64,000 nucleotides of DNA from the NCBI GenBank assembly GCA_027579435.1, contig JANBPK010001051.1, forward strand, positions 1 to 64,000, in the 5' to 3' direction. Each line of letters opens with the position of its first letter. The first letter of the stretch is position 1. Of this stretch, positions 34,706 through 45,300 are shown in pieces. Position numbers and translations under genes: made by a program. The notes under the pieces are model-generated. The model searched no databases and had not been told where the DNA came from. It saw nothing but the letters and a program-made list of their open reading frames with translations. Source of the DNA: Candolleomyces eurysporus (lineage: Eukaryota; Basidiomycota; Agaricomycetes; Agaricales; Psathyrellaceae).

Positions 34706-36410
34706 CTATCTGTACACCCAATGCGGTTGTGTCCTCCTTGGTTTTGGTTGTCCTAGAGGCAAAAGCGTGACCTTCGTAAGGGACTTCAAATTGTTATCAA
34801 AGATCTCGAGTTTCGAGACGGTCTTGCTGCCCGGAGCGCCGTCGTACCGAAACACAACGCGATAGAGGTGCGGAAGATCTGCAAAGAGGGTTCGTTACCC
34901 TGCAACACTGCAAAGCTCAGACTGTTCTGCTCACCTGGGTAGGGCTGCCACATATAATCTTCGTCCTCGTACCGACAGTCGAGGAGGATGAAGCGGGAAA
35001 CGTCCGCATGAATCGGCCACTCGTCCAAACCTTCATCTTCGATGAATCGGGAGTAGTGCTCCTCTACATCGTCGCCCTCCCGAAGTAGCTCGATGGCCCA
35101 CCATTTGCCAGGGATGAAGAAGTCGACACGTCCTCCCTGTGTACCGAGCCTCGAGTAGTTCTGCACTATACCATGGGCGTGTATGTGACAGCAACGGTAG
35201 AATTCGTCGTGGATCTGGGCCTTGGGCTCATCGGACTGCCGGACCATCCCATAGCCGTACCTGGGTGACCGCTGCATGCTGCGGGGAGAAAACTCCTTGA
35301 AAACGTTGAGGACAAAGTCGAAGATGTTGAATTCCTGGATGGTGTCCGTGTATTTGAGATCGTAAGTTCGATGGTGTAGCACGAGCATTGCCTCGTTATA
35401 AAGGGCGTGAAGGGGTGATGCGAAGGTGTATCCAACCTTGACCTTGCCCGACTCTGCGTCCAACTCGAGAATGTCGCAGTGGATCCGACCCGTTTCAATA
35501 AGTTCCCGTATAACATCTCGCTCCTGCTCGTTAAATTCCCCGATGTCGGTCAAAACCTGATCGCGTAGCAATCTCTCCAACACTCCGCTCTTCAAGTAAT
35601 TAGTAAATTCCCATTCATTTGGCAACCCCGCTCTCCATGATGATCGGTGCTTAGTGAGCCAACGGTCAACACGTAGATCCACAAGGGCTCTCATCAACCT
35701 CTCCGGCGTGAAGGACTATAATCGTGGCCGAAGGTTAGCGAGTATAACGGCCGTATAGCGAACAGAAAAATTGCCTTAAAATTGCTCATACTCTTACACA
35801 AATTCGCCGTGGCGCCAGGATGCCCACGAGTCAATTCATAGATTTTGTCGACCAGGGTGGACTCGGATGTGGGGAGAAGCACCTTTACTAATTCGCGAGT
35901 CTCTTCAAGAGACAATAGCAAACCGCAAGGGGCGATCGGGTCTTCATAGGGTGGGGTCGGTGCCAACGACATTCTACTGCCCATCGGAATGAATGCGGGG
36001 GAGATGATCCTCTGTTCTTCTGGGAGGGAATATCGAGCCGGACTGCCACGTCCCCCGAAGAGAGCTACCACGTCCCTAGCGTTGGGCGAGAAAATCAGCC
36101 GCATCAGGTAGGTGTTCCAGAACTCGTCATCATAAAATGACATCTGTGCATCGTCGATGATGAGGCAAACCGGCTTTTCCCAGGAGCGGCTAGGGAATCC
36201 CATTGAATGAAGATATGTTTGGGGGCCTCCATGATCTTGTGCCATAGTCCTTTCGTTGGGCCACCCATGGAAAAAGACGACTCGGAAGTGGTTCATCCTG
36301 TGGGCATGTTGTGCAAGAAGGACCGAAGTCATATACTTCCCACTTCCTGGAGGCGCATTAACCTGGGTACCGCCGTTAGAGGTACGACGGTTAGTTTCAA
36401 AACCCCACAC
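34706..36410 (-). CDS. Crinkler-type P-loop NTPase / REase-fold nuclease fusion, copy 1
   Basis: Exons about 36410-35800, 35698-34935, 34878-34706; the two introns shown keep frame. The NTPase half has a P-loop APPGSGKYM, a Walker B strand PVCLIIDDAQ and a sensor-like region (FIPMGSRMSLAPTPP). The second half has GGRVDFFIPGKWWAIELLRE, the core of a restriction-endonuclease-like fold, then FILLDCRYEDED and a C-terminal strand HLYRVVF. This NTPase-REase pairing is the architecture of Crinkler-type conflict proteins of eukaryotes, thought to act on nucleic acids. The Walker A Ser/Thr is replaced by Tyr. The 5' end is unresolved: upstream open segments (to about 36532) lie in another frame, so a first exon is probably missing from this model. 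Confidence 0.75.
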
Positions 36411-36589
36411 AGCTCACAGAAATGAGACGAGACGATTGCAATCTTGCATAAAGACCCCTGATAAAGGGCTTGCGCTGAAGGATACTTGCTGATGAATCGA
36501 TGACTTGTGAGACAATTCGCATAGGAACTCAAGCAGTACCGTTACGTACGATGCAGAGGGACTAGCAGCAGCGAATCAGGAGGTTTTCG

Positions 36590-36960
36590 TAGATCTACAC
36601 CATTGAAGGATGAGTGAGTCAGAAAAGAAGCCAGCGGTCTAAACGCACTTTTGTTTCGACGGACCTCACTGACTACCCAGAAAAACCAAGCAGAGATCAA
36701 GGCAACCCAGTAACGGAGTATACCAGTCATACTGAAACGTTTACGCTTCAGATTGAAAACCAAAACTTGAGACTGGAGAGATCGTATGAGCGTCGAGTTC
36801 TTGAGGAAAAATAAGCACTGAGCGTTTGGGAAGAATGTCGAAGATTACTGGAAGCAATATCGATTCACACGCCACCCTGTTGGCTCCGGATCAGGCCATG
36901 TCCGAATCCCGACGGGTGTCTGATGGCCACGAGGGGGTACCATCCGAACAAATCAGGAAC
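36590..36960. other. 5' flank of Crinkler-type copy 1, duplicated in front of copy 2
   Basis: This stretch aligns with 39420-39830 in front of copy 2 (for example GATGAGTGAGTCAGAAAAGA versus GATGAGTGAGTCGGAAAAGA, and CGTTTGGGAAGAATGTCG in both). On the plus strand it holds small ORFs with a coil-like segment (LERSYERRVLEEK; in the other copy LERRYGHRILEEK), perhaps a decayed exon, but no start or splice support. Confidence 0.5.
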
Positions 36961-37110
36961 CGCGACTCCCTGGGGCGGTGCCTTCAGTGTTTGCAGGCCA
37001 GCGCCGTCTGATTTACTTACTATTTACTTGGAAAATGCTGCCAGGGCTGGGTAGAACGTATTTCGGTATTCAATAACACGTTTCGTATTCCGTTCGACAA
37101 GGTCCAACCG
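36961..37110 (+). pseudogene. Duplicated fragment of the H2 tail and 3' flank
   Basis: The sequence GGCGGTGCCTTCAGTGTTTG and the following GTCTGATTTACTTACTATTT, ACTTGGAAAATGC, GGGTAGAACGTATTTCGGTA match the end of H2 and its 3' flank at 34281-34400, including the stop codon context. The rest of the GTPase is absent. It marks the left border of the duplicated block that carries Crinkler-type copy 2. Confidence 0.75.
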
Positions 37111-37390
37111 CCACTAATATGTAAGAGACCCAGAAGCCCACCGGCCGCGCGTATCATGCTCCATGAGAGCAGCTCGCTCACTCGCCTGAATCAGATAGAA
37201 AGATGACGCACATTGGGTTCGTTCAGTGAAATCGTTCCCAACAGGGTGAAGCTCTGAGCTAAAATCAGTACCGAGGATTGCAGGGAAGACGTAAGTATCA
37301 CCATCTATAAGATATTGACCATTCAATCACGAAACATAAATTCTATCTTTACACCCGATCCGGTCGTGTAATACTTGATTTTGATTGTCC

Positions 37391-39086
37391 TTAAGGCAAA
37401 AGAATGAGCTCCGTAAGGGGCTTCAAATTGTTATCAAAGATCTCGAGTTTCGAGACGGTCTTGCTGCCCGGAGCGCCGTCGTACCGAAACAAAACGCGAT
37501 AGAGGTGCGGAAGATCTGCGAAGAAGGTTCGTTATCCCGCAACACTGCAAAGCTTAGACTGTTCTGCTCACCCGGGTAGCGCTGCCACATGTAATCTTCG
37601 TCCTCGTACCGACAGTCGAGGAGGATGAAGTGGGAACTGTCCGCATGAATCGGCCACTCGTGCAAACCTTCATCTTCGATGAATCGGGAGTAGTGCTTCT
37701 CCAAGTCATCGCCCTCCCGAAGTAGTTCGATGCCCCACCATTTGCCAGGGATGAGGAAGTCGACGCGTCCTCCCTGTGTACCGAGCCTCGAGTAGTTCCG
37801 CACCGTACCATGGGCGTGTATGTGACAGCAACGGTAGAATTCGTCGTGGATCTGCGCCTTGGGCTCGTCGGACTGCCGGACCATCCCATAGCCGTACCTG
37901 GGTGACCGCTGCATGCTCCGGGCAGAAAAATTCTTGAAAATGTTAATGACAAAGTCGTAGATCTTTAACTCCTGGGGCATGCTCGTGTATTTGAAGTCGC
38001 GAGTTCGATGGTATAGCACGAGTACTGCCTCGTTGTAAAGGGCGTGAAGGGGTGAGGCGAAGGTGTATCCAACCTTGGCCTTACCCGATTCTGCGTCCAA
38101 CTCGAGAATGTCGCAGTGGATCCGTCCCATGTTAATAAGTTCCTGTAAAACCTCTCGCTCCTCCTCGTCAAAATCCCCTGTCTCGGTGAAAACCTGGTCG
38201 CGTAGCGCTCTCTCCAGCAGGTTGGCCTTTGAGCGGTTTGTGAAATCCCATTCGTGTGGCAACCCCATTCTCCAGTCCGAAAATTGTTCCTGAGTGAGCC
38301 AAAGGTTAACGCGTCGATCCACGAGGGCTCTCATCAACCTCTCCGGCGTGAAGGACTACAATCGTGGCCGAAGGTTAGTGAGTATAACGGCCATACAGCA
38401 AACAGAATACTTGCATTGAATTTACTCATACTCTTACACAAATTCGCCGTGGCGGCAGGATGCCCACAAGTCAACTCGTAGATTTTGTCGACCAGGGAGG
38501 ACTCGGATGTGGGGAGAAGCACCTCTAATAATTCGCGAGTCTCTTCAAGAGACAATAACAAACCGCAAGGGGCGATCGGGTCTTCATAGGGCGGGGTCGG
38601 TGCCAACGACATTCTACTCCCCATCGGAATGAATGCGGGAGAGATGATTCCCTGTTCTTCTGGGAGGGGATACTGAGCCGGACTGCGAAGTTGCCCAAAG
38701 AGAGCTACCACGTCTCTAGAGTTGGGTGAAATCACCCGCATCAGGTAGGTACTCCAGAACTCGTCATCATGATATGACATCTGTGCATTGTTGATAATGA
38801 GGCAGACTGGCTGTTCCGGAGAGCGGCTAGGAAGTCCCATTGAACGAAGATATGTTCGGAGGCCTCCGCGATCTTCTACCATGACCTCTTTGCTGGGCCA
38901 CCCGAAACGAAAGACGACTCGGAAGTGGTTGATCCTGTGGGCATGTCGTCCAAGAAGGACCGAAGTCGTATACTTCCCACTTCCTGGAGGTGCATTAACC
39001 TGGGTACCGCCGTTAGAGGTCCAACCATTAATTCTGAAGCTGCCCACAACTAACCGAAATGAGACGAGACGATTGCAATCTTGCAT
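37391..39086 (-). CDS. Crinkler-type P-loop NTPase / REase-fold nuclease fusion, copy 2
   Basis: Exons 39086-38440, 38338-37572, 37515-37391, with the same intron positions as copy 1. Open from an ATG at 39086 (MQDCNRLVSF) into the NTPase, although the true first exon is uncertain. P-loop APPGSGKYT as in copy 1. Walker B reads VCLIINNAQ, i.e. the two aspartates of copy 1 are asparagines here. The nuclease core GGRVDFLIPGKWWGIELLRE and FILLDCRYEDED are kept. The C-terminus is shorter because a stop (TAA, 37391) occurs where copy 1 reads on for 16 further codons. Likely ATPase-impaired paralogue, possibly still nuclease- or DNA-binding. Confidence 0.75.
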
Positions 39087-39130
39087 AAAGACCCCTGATG
39101 AAGGTTTCGCGATGAAGGGTAGATGCTGAT

Positions 39131-39434
39131 GACTTGTGAGACAATTCGCGCTGGAAATCAAGCGGTACTGTTACGTACGATCCAGAGAGCCTACCGGCAG
39201 TGAATCAGGAGGGGTTTGTAGATCTACACCTGACTTGTGAGACAATTCGCGCAGGAATCAAGCGGTACCGTTACATACGATCCAAAGAGTTGACCGGCAG
39301 CGGCTCAGGAGCGTTTCGTAGATCTACCACCTGATTTGTGAGATAATTCGCGCAGGAATCAAGCGGTACCGTTGCATACGATCCAATGGGTTGACAGGCA
39401 GCGGCTCAGGAGCGTTTCGTAGATCTACACCATT
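39131..39434. repeat. Three tandem copies of a 101-bp unit upstream of copy 2
   Basis: Units begin at 39131, 39232 and 39333, each starting GA(C/T)TTGTGAGA(C/T)AATTCGCG and ending GTAGATCTAC(C)AC. The corresponding position in front of copy 1 (about 36509-36602) holds one unit. The units lie just 5' of the presumed start of the minus-strand gene, so they triplicate promoter or first-exon sequence. Confidence 0.85.
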
Positions 39435-40100
39435 GGAGGATGAGTGAGTCGGAAAAGAAGCCAGAATTCAGGGTCTAAACGTACTGTTTCTTCGACAGAC
39501 CTCCCTGACTACCCAGAAAAACCAAGCAGAGATCTTTGCAACCCAGTAATCGAGTACACCAGCCATCCTGAGACGATGAGGCACCTATGCAAATTCAGAT
39601 TGAAATCCAAAGCCTGAGCCTGGAGAGACGGTATGGGCATCGGATTCTTGAGGAAAAGGAACACCGAGCGTTTGGGAAGAATGTCGGTCAAAGATTACTG
39701 AGGAATTCCACAGGCAATATCTCCTATGTAGGGTCTGAGGAACGATTCACACGCCATCCCTCACCATCGGATCACTTTGGCTCCGGATCAGCTCAGGTCC
39801 GACTTCCTCCAACTCGCTGGCGTCGATGGCTGTCGGCGCTGCGCTCTGACGACCCTTGATGAATGTTCGGGGATGGGTCGGCCATCGCAAGCGAATGAAC
39901 GCCTCGCTGCATCAGCAAAGCTGCGTGTACGTACCCCCGATACACTTCAATTCATTTCACTCACCTTTTGATTACAGATATATATACATGGATGCCAGCG
40001 GCGTGTCCTTTCTTTACCCCTCTCCCTCACGGCGTCCTCCTCCTTCCTCGCTCTATGAATTCATGAAAGGACGAGCAGGGTCATATATCAGTCTTCAACA

Positions 40101-41543
40101 ATGCCGACGATGAAAAATGAACGTATTCCGACCAATGACAACCTCCAAATACCCGTTGTCGTCTCTATCGTCTTCCTCTCGATCCTCGGTTTAGCAGTTC
40201 GACCACCGCTGCTTCGCAAAGTCATCTTCGCCACGATTCTCTTCCTTTCCTACTTTTGGCTGTGGAAGACCCAATCCGACAATCTGGTGAAGGATTATAG
40301 TTTGGGGTTGTGGGTTGCGACGAATGTGTTTTGTTTGAACGATCTTGTGGGGTTGTGCTCTTGGGACGGTGACGTGCAGAAGGCAGTTGTGCGTAAGCGG
40401 AAGGACAAGAAGGTTACGGGGCGGAATGGATGGGTAGAACGTGAGATGAAGGAGGGAGTTGGGAAGAAGGAGGGCGAGGAGGGGAAAGAAGAAATATGGA
40501 CTCAGCCCTTCATCGCAAGACTCCAATGGGCGCTCGAGCTGTGGAATGCGAAGAGGGGCGTTGGGTGGGAGCACGAAGTGCCTGGTCTACGAAATCGTTC
40601 AAATTCAACTTCACGGACGCGGCGGAAGACACTGTCGGGTTTTATCCTCGCCCAAATCACAGAACTCACCAAATGCGGTCTTCTCTACTTCATCGGGGAC
40701 GTCCTGATGCAGATGAACCCGAGCTTCCTAACTCATGGTCCGGCGTTTAACGAGCAGGTGTGGTGGTTGAAGCCGACGGTTCTGGGACATGTTTTGGCTG
40801 CGAGGGGGAGCATCAACGCGACGTATGTTGTTGGGAGTGCGTTGTGGGTTCTGGGTCGGGTAGCGCTCAGTGGTGTCAATGGGAAAGGGAAGGAAGATAT
40901 GGAGGACTTGTTGGATGAATGGCCCCCGTTGTTTGGATCGTTTTTGGAAGTGTGGAGTGTTAGGAATGTATGGAGGTGAGGCGTCATGGTGTTTTATTGT
41001 TCGAGAACACCGTTGACAGCTGAGATATTCTCTAGGCGTTTTTGGCACCAAATGATGAGAAAGGTACGCTGTCTTCCCCCTTGTCCTACGAAACGCGATG
41101 GATGCTCACACAAACTTTCTTCTCAGTTTCTCTTAGCCCATGGAGCATTCGTGGCAGATATCCTCAAAGCGCGACGTAAAACCGTCCGAGCGTTTATCAA
41201 TCTATACACCGCATTCTTCATCTCCGCTACCATACATTACCTCGGGGACTTCGCGGTATTGAAAGACTGGACTGGTGGTTCTATGATATTCTTCATGCTC
41301 CAGCCTGTCGCTATCACTTTCGAGATACTGGTGCTTAAAATTGTCAGGGCCACGGGAATACACGTCCCGAGGTGGTTGGCGAAGGTCTTGGGGTATACGT
41401 GGGTGTTGGTGTGGTTTACGGCGACTCTGCCGACCTGGGTTGAGCCTATAGTGAGGGCTGGATTTATGGAGGATGGGTGGCACGGGCCTGTGGTGTTATG
41501 GTTTTCTGAGAAGCTGAGGCCGGCAGCGGCAAAGTGGGAGTAA
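40101..41543 (+). CDS. Wax-synthase-like membrane O-acyltransferase
   Basis: Exons 40101-40975, 41036-41063 (28 nt), 41127-41543 (439 aa). The N-terminus is hydrophobic (IPVVVSIVFLSILGLAV, VIFATILFLSYFWLW). KRGVGWEHEV, EWPPLFGSFLEVWSVRNVWR, the micro-exon RFWHQMMRK, IHYLGDFAVLKDW, MIFFMLQPVAITFE and VLGYTWVLVWFTATLPTW give the full wax-synthase-domain layout with the W-H-Q motif. It shares intron positions with the module D gene but is clearly diverged and carries a longer, charged insert (about residues 92-135, rich in Lys/Glu/Gly). Expected to sit in the ER membrane and acylate an alcohol or secondary metabolite. Its last 80 bp are also present in the duplicated block at 57131. Confidence 0.9.
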
Positions 41544-41715
41544 TCTACGCCTTTATGGAAATAAATAGAGAGAAATGTAGACGTCCTCGCGTATTTTCTA
41601 GCCAAAGGATGGAAACCTTGGAATAAGCGCTCGTTATTCTCGCAATTGCACGTGCCAACGAAATTGATGGGAAGGGCAAGACCAATTTTGGCGTTTGACT
41701 TCCTCCACTACGACC

Positions 41716-44278
41716 ATGAAACGCAATCAAGGTTCTGAGGGAGAATTGGCAGATGGCCCAGCTCTCAAGAAGGCCAAAACGTCTCCAGTACCGTCGTCAT
41801 CGTCAACCGCCGCCGTTCCCAAGGAAGGGGAGGGCGACAGTCCAAACACGATGACCGCTGATTCTGCAACCGAGGTGACTGTGCCTAGTACGGCCACTGC
41901 TGGTGGAGGAAACGTGACGACAACAGGGACAGCGACATGGACGAAAGTGGAGAAAAGGAAAAAGAAGAAGATGGCCAAAGCTGATGCAAAGAACGATGTG
42001 TGTGTATATTTAAGCCTCTCTTTCCTTTCCTTGGCCACTCTTCCCTTTTTCCCCAACGAAGACCTGCTCGAGGGCTTCGTTTAGTCCTCTCTCTAGTCTC
42101 TAGAGATGCTGGCACTACCGTGCAATGTCCCAGGATGCCAGATTCCAGTTTATTACTCTCTTCCGCCGTATCCTTATGCTCACAAGCCTCTTCAGCCTCG
42201 ATTTATGTACTCGAATCATGAAATTGCGAGACGGAATAATGCTATCGGCGTAGAGGTACGTTTCTCCGAGAAATCCAACTCATTGGCCTAATATTTTGCA
42301 GGAAATTCGAGATCTCGTTCTGCACCTCATCGCCGATGCACCAAATCCCAACTGGCTTCGCGTCGAGGTGAGTGGCCACGCCCAGTTTCGCCAAACCACC
42401 TTCTAACATCTTCTCAAGAATGGCTCATCAATCCAAAAAGTCGTCGTATTGATGGTTCCGGGCTTGACGAACCAATTGCTCTCTCTCCCACCCATCCCAA
42501 CATCCGCGACCTCGAACCCCAACTTGCCACTCTCAATACCCCTGCATTCTCCCTCAACGACAGGAACGGCCGCTGCGATACCCTTTATTGCGACTACGTT
42601 TAGTCATGCGTGCCCCACTCGCGCTCCTGGAGACCAGAATCGTATGCATAGTGTTTTGAGCACGTTTTTCAGTTGTCCTATGTCGGCTGAGGAGAAAAAG
42701 AGGAGGGTTAATCAGAGACTCAAATGTGCGTTTTTTCGATTCACTCCCTTGCCTGGTTGATTAATATTCACTGATTCATTGTAGCGGACAAGTCGAAGAG
42801 CGATCCTACGCAGTATCTGTTGACGCTGGAGCAGATGATAGAGAATGACTATCCAGTTCCTTCGTATATGGCGGATGTGTTCCAGAAGCCGGAGGGATGG
42901 ATTGAGACGCCTCAAACGTTGAACGCGCCTCCCGCTGGTACGTCTGGGGTTAAGAGGAAGATATACACTGTTGATTGTGAGATGGTGAGTTACTTTCTTC
43001 CTTTGGTCCAGGCTACTTTCTGATTTGCTTCTTCGCAGTGTATCACGGAAGACGGAAAAGAGCTGACTCGTGTCTGCATTATCGACTTCCATACGAATAA
43101 TGTAGTTTATGACCAGCTGGTCAAGCCCTCAAAACCCATCGTGGACTACCTTACTCGGTTAGTTCGCGAGCACCCTCTTTCGAATATACGATCCTTGAAC
43201 TGATTGTTGTTGACAGGTTTTCCGGGATCACAGAGCAACACCTAGCCTCCGTGACCACCACTCTTGCCGAAGTTCAAACTAAAGTCCTCTCCCTCCTGTG
43301 CCCAGCCCCTCCCGTTCCTACCCCAAACCCATTCTCCATGAGCCCCAACCCCTCCTCCTCATCTTCCCCACCGCCGCCTGCACCAACACCCATCCTCATA
43401 GGCCACTCCCTCGAATCCGATCTCAGAGCTCTAAAACTCTGCCACCCCTACTGCATCGACACAGCATTAATGTACCACCACCCGCGCGGCAGACCTCTCA
43501 AACCCGGCCTCGCATGGCTCACCAAGAAATGGTGCGGCCGCGAAATCCAGACGCGGGGTGAAGGGGGCCACGATCCCGAAGAAGACGCGCGTGCCTGCCT
43601 CGATCTACTGAAGAAAAAGTTGGAGGAGGGTCCGGGGTTCGGAGAGTTCAAGACAGACCAGGAGTCGATATTCGAGCGGCTCGGGAGGGNCGAAAAAACG
43701 CGGAGGAGGGGTAGGAGGCGGGGTCAGGAGCGCGGTGGTGGACTATGGCAATCCGGCGCACATGCACGGGNAACAAGGCTACGACTGCGTTGGCGTGTAA
43801 GACGGACGAGGAGGTTGTCGAAGGGCTGCTCGGAGTTGTGCCGTCGCATGATTTTGTGTTTGCGAGGCTGATGGGGCTGGCGGATGTTTTGGGGTGGATA
43901 ACGCCCCGGGCCCCGCAAGATTCCTCCGTATCTACTACCACCGCTGCATCTGCCGCCCCGCAACCTCCGACCTCCCCGACGGACGACCAACTTCAAACCG
44001 CACTCGCATCACTTAATGTCCACCTCTCGAAAATCCATGCATCCTTGCCCTCGCGAACCGCCTTCATCTTATTTACAGGCCACTCCGACCCTCGTAGGAT
44101 GACACAGCTCAATTCGAGGAAGACGCAGTTCGAAAATGCCTTCAGATCAGGGAAGAGTCCGGAGGAGATCGCGGCGGGTGAGAATGGGGTGAGGTGGACG
44201 GCTGCGGATGGGAGAGAGTTGGAAGGGGCGGTCGAGCTGGCTAGGAGGGGGTTGGTGTTTTTAGGTGTGAAGATGTAA
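41716..44278 (+). CDS. DEDDh RNA exonuclease (Rex-type)
   Basis: Exons 41716-41997, 42106-42255, 42302-42367, 42419-42725, 42785-42984, 43039-43157, 43217-44278 (about 727 aa). The Lys-rich N-terminus ([10 protein letters not shown]) may be nuclear or nucleolar. YTVDCEM gives the first D and [15 protein letters not shown] the second D, and [14 protein letters not shown] the final H and D of the DEDDh site. Such Rex1/Rnh70-type enzymes trim 3' ends of 5S rRNA, tRNAs and other RNAs. Ambiguous bases at 43690 and 43771 break the frame; ignoring both restores it exactly, so they are most likely inserted miscalls. A decayed copy lies at 57290-59434. Confidence 0.88.
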
Positions 44279-45300
44279 TGATGGTATTGCTTTTTGAAGA
44301 GAAGTGCGAGGGTTGTGGTAGGATACCGTACTGTTGGTTTTTTTTTCGTTCTTCCTCTCCTCTTCGGAAGCTGATTGTTGTTTATTTGCCCTTTTAGGTG
44401 TTGTGTGTAGTTGCTATTGAATTCATCTCGCCTGCTTTTTTCTTGAGCCCGTGCACTGTTCGGATGTGTGCTTTATTCATGCGTACTCGACTGGAAGGTG
44501 CGAAGTTTCTGACGACATATTTTCATCAAAGTTATCGGCTTCCCTCGCTCTTCAACTTACCGAGGTTACCGAGGCGCAGGGGTGACCAAGTATTTCAATG
44601 TCTAGTCCGACTCGCCTCCAAGCCGTTCGGAATGGAGCACCTGTTACAGTGCACGCTTTTGAATGACACCCGTCGGTGTTACCTGAGCTGAAAGGGTACG
44701 ACTGACGTAGTTTATCTTCAAGGATCAATAAGGCAGATTGCCAATCCGTGTCGAAATGGAGAAAGAGGGGTATACTGGGACACTGGGCGGTGACTCTGGG
44801 GTGCCCTCACCAAAGCCGTTCTGACGCCAAGCAAGGCTCCAATTAAAAGTAGTGCTACCGGAGGATTACCGGTGTGTACTCGTAATTCTCTATTGTTCAC
44901 CAGGTTGATTTTTCAATGCCGCCATGTACATGCCGTTTTGAGTTCGTCTCCTGTGCGCACTCAACGGAACACAGGCACAATATGACGAAATGCCCTAAAA
45001 TTAGCGCTGCTGCCTCACTCATTCAAGCCTATTCATAGGAAGGATCCTTTTTATAGTCGAACTGAAGGAGCGCTGGTAGCAAAAATAGAACGCGGCAACG
45101 GTAGACTTTGAGCGTTGTGTCATACGAGATGAATAGGCAGAATCCTGAGGAGGGCTTCTGCCGACTGGCGTACGTGGTGTGCGGCGGTCCACTTGATACG
45201 TGAGGTATAAAATCTTCGAAGGATTTGGCTTCATGAACCATCAGGTGCTCACGAAACAACTCTCTTCGTTATAGTCAACGTTCCACTCATACTTTCAAAG
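44279..45300. other. Intergenic region between exonuclease and aldo-keto reductase
   Basis: About 1 kb; T-rich 3' flank of the exonuclease, then the upstream region of the reductase. Short ORFs (44398-44691 plus; 44718-45259 minus) show no family resemblance. Confidence 0.45.

Noticed and set aside
39131..39434. CRISPR or transposon array
   Set aside because: Direct head-to-tail 101-bp units without spacers, and a single unit exists at the paralogous site; a local tandem duplication explains it.
40191..41605. Antisense ORFs across the wax-synthase gene
   Set aside because: Proline/histidine-rich shadows of the coding strand; the plus frame shows the conserved family motifs.
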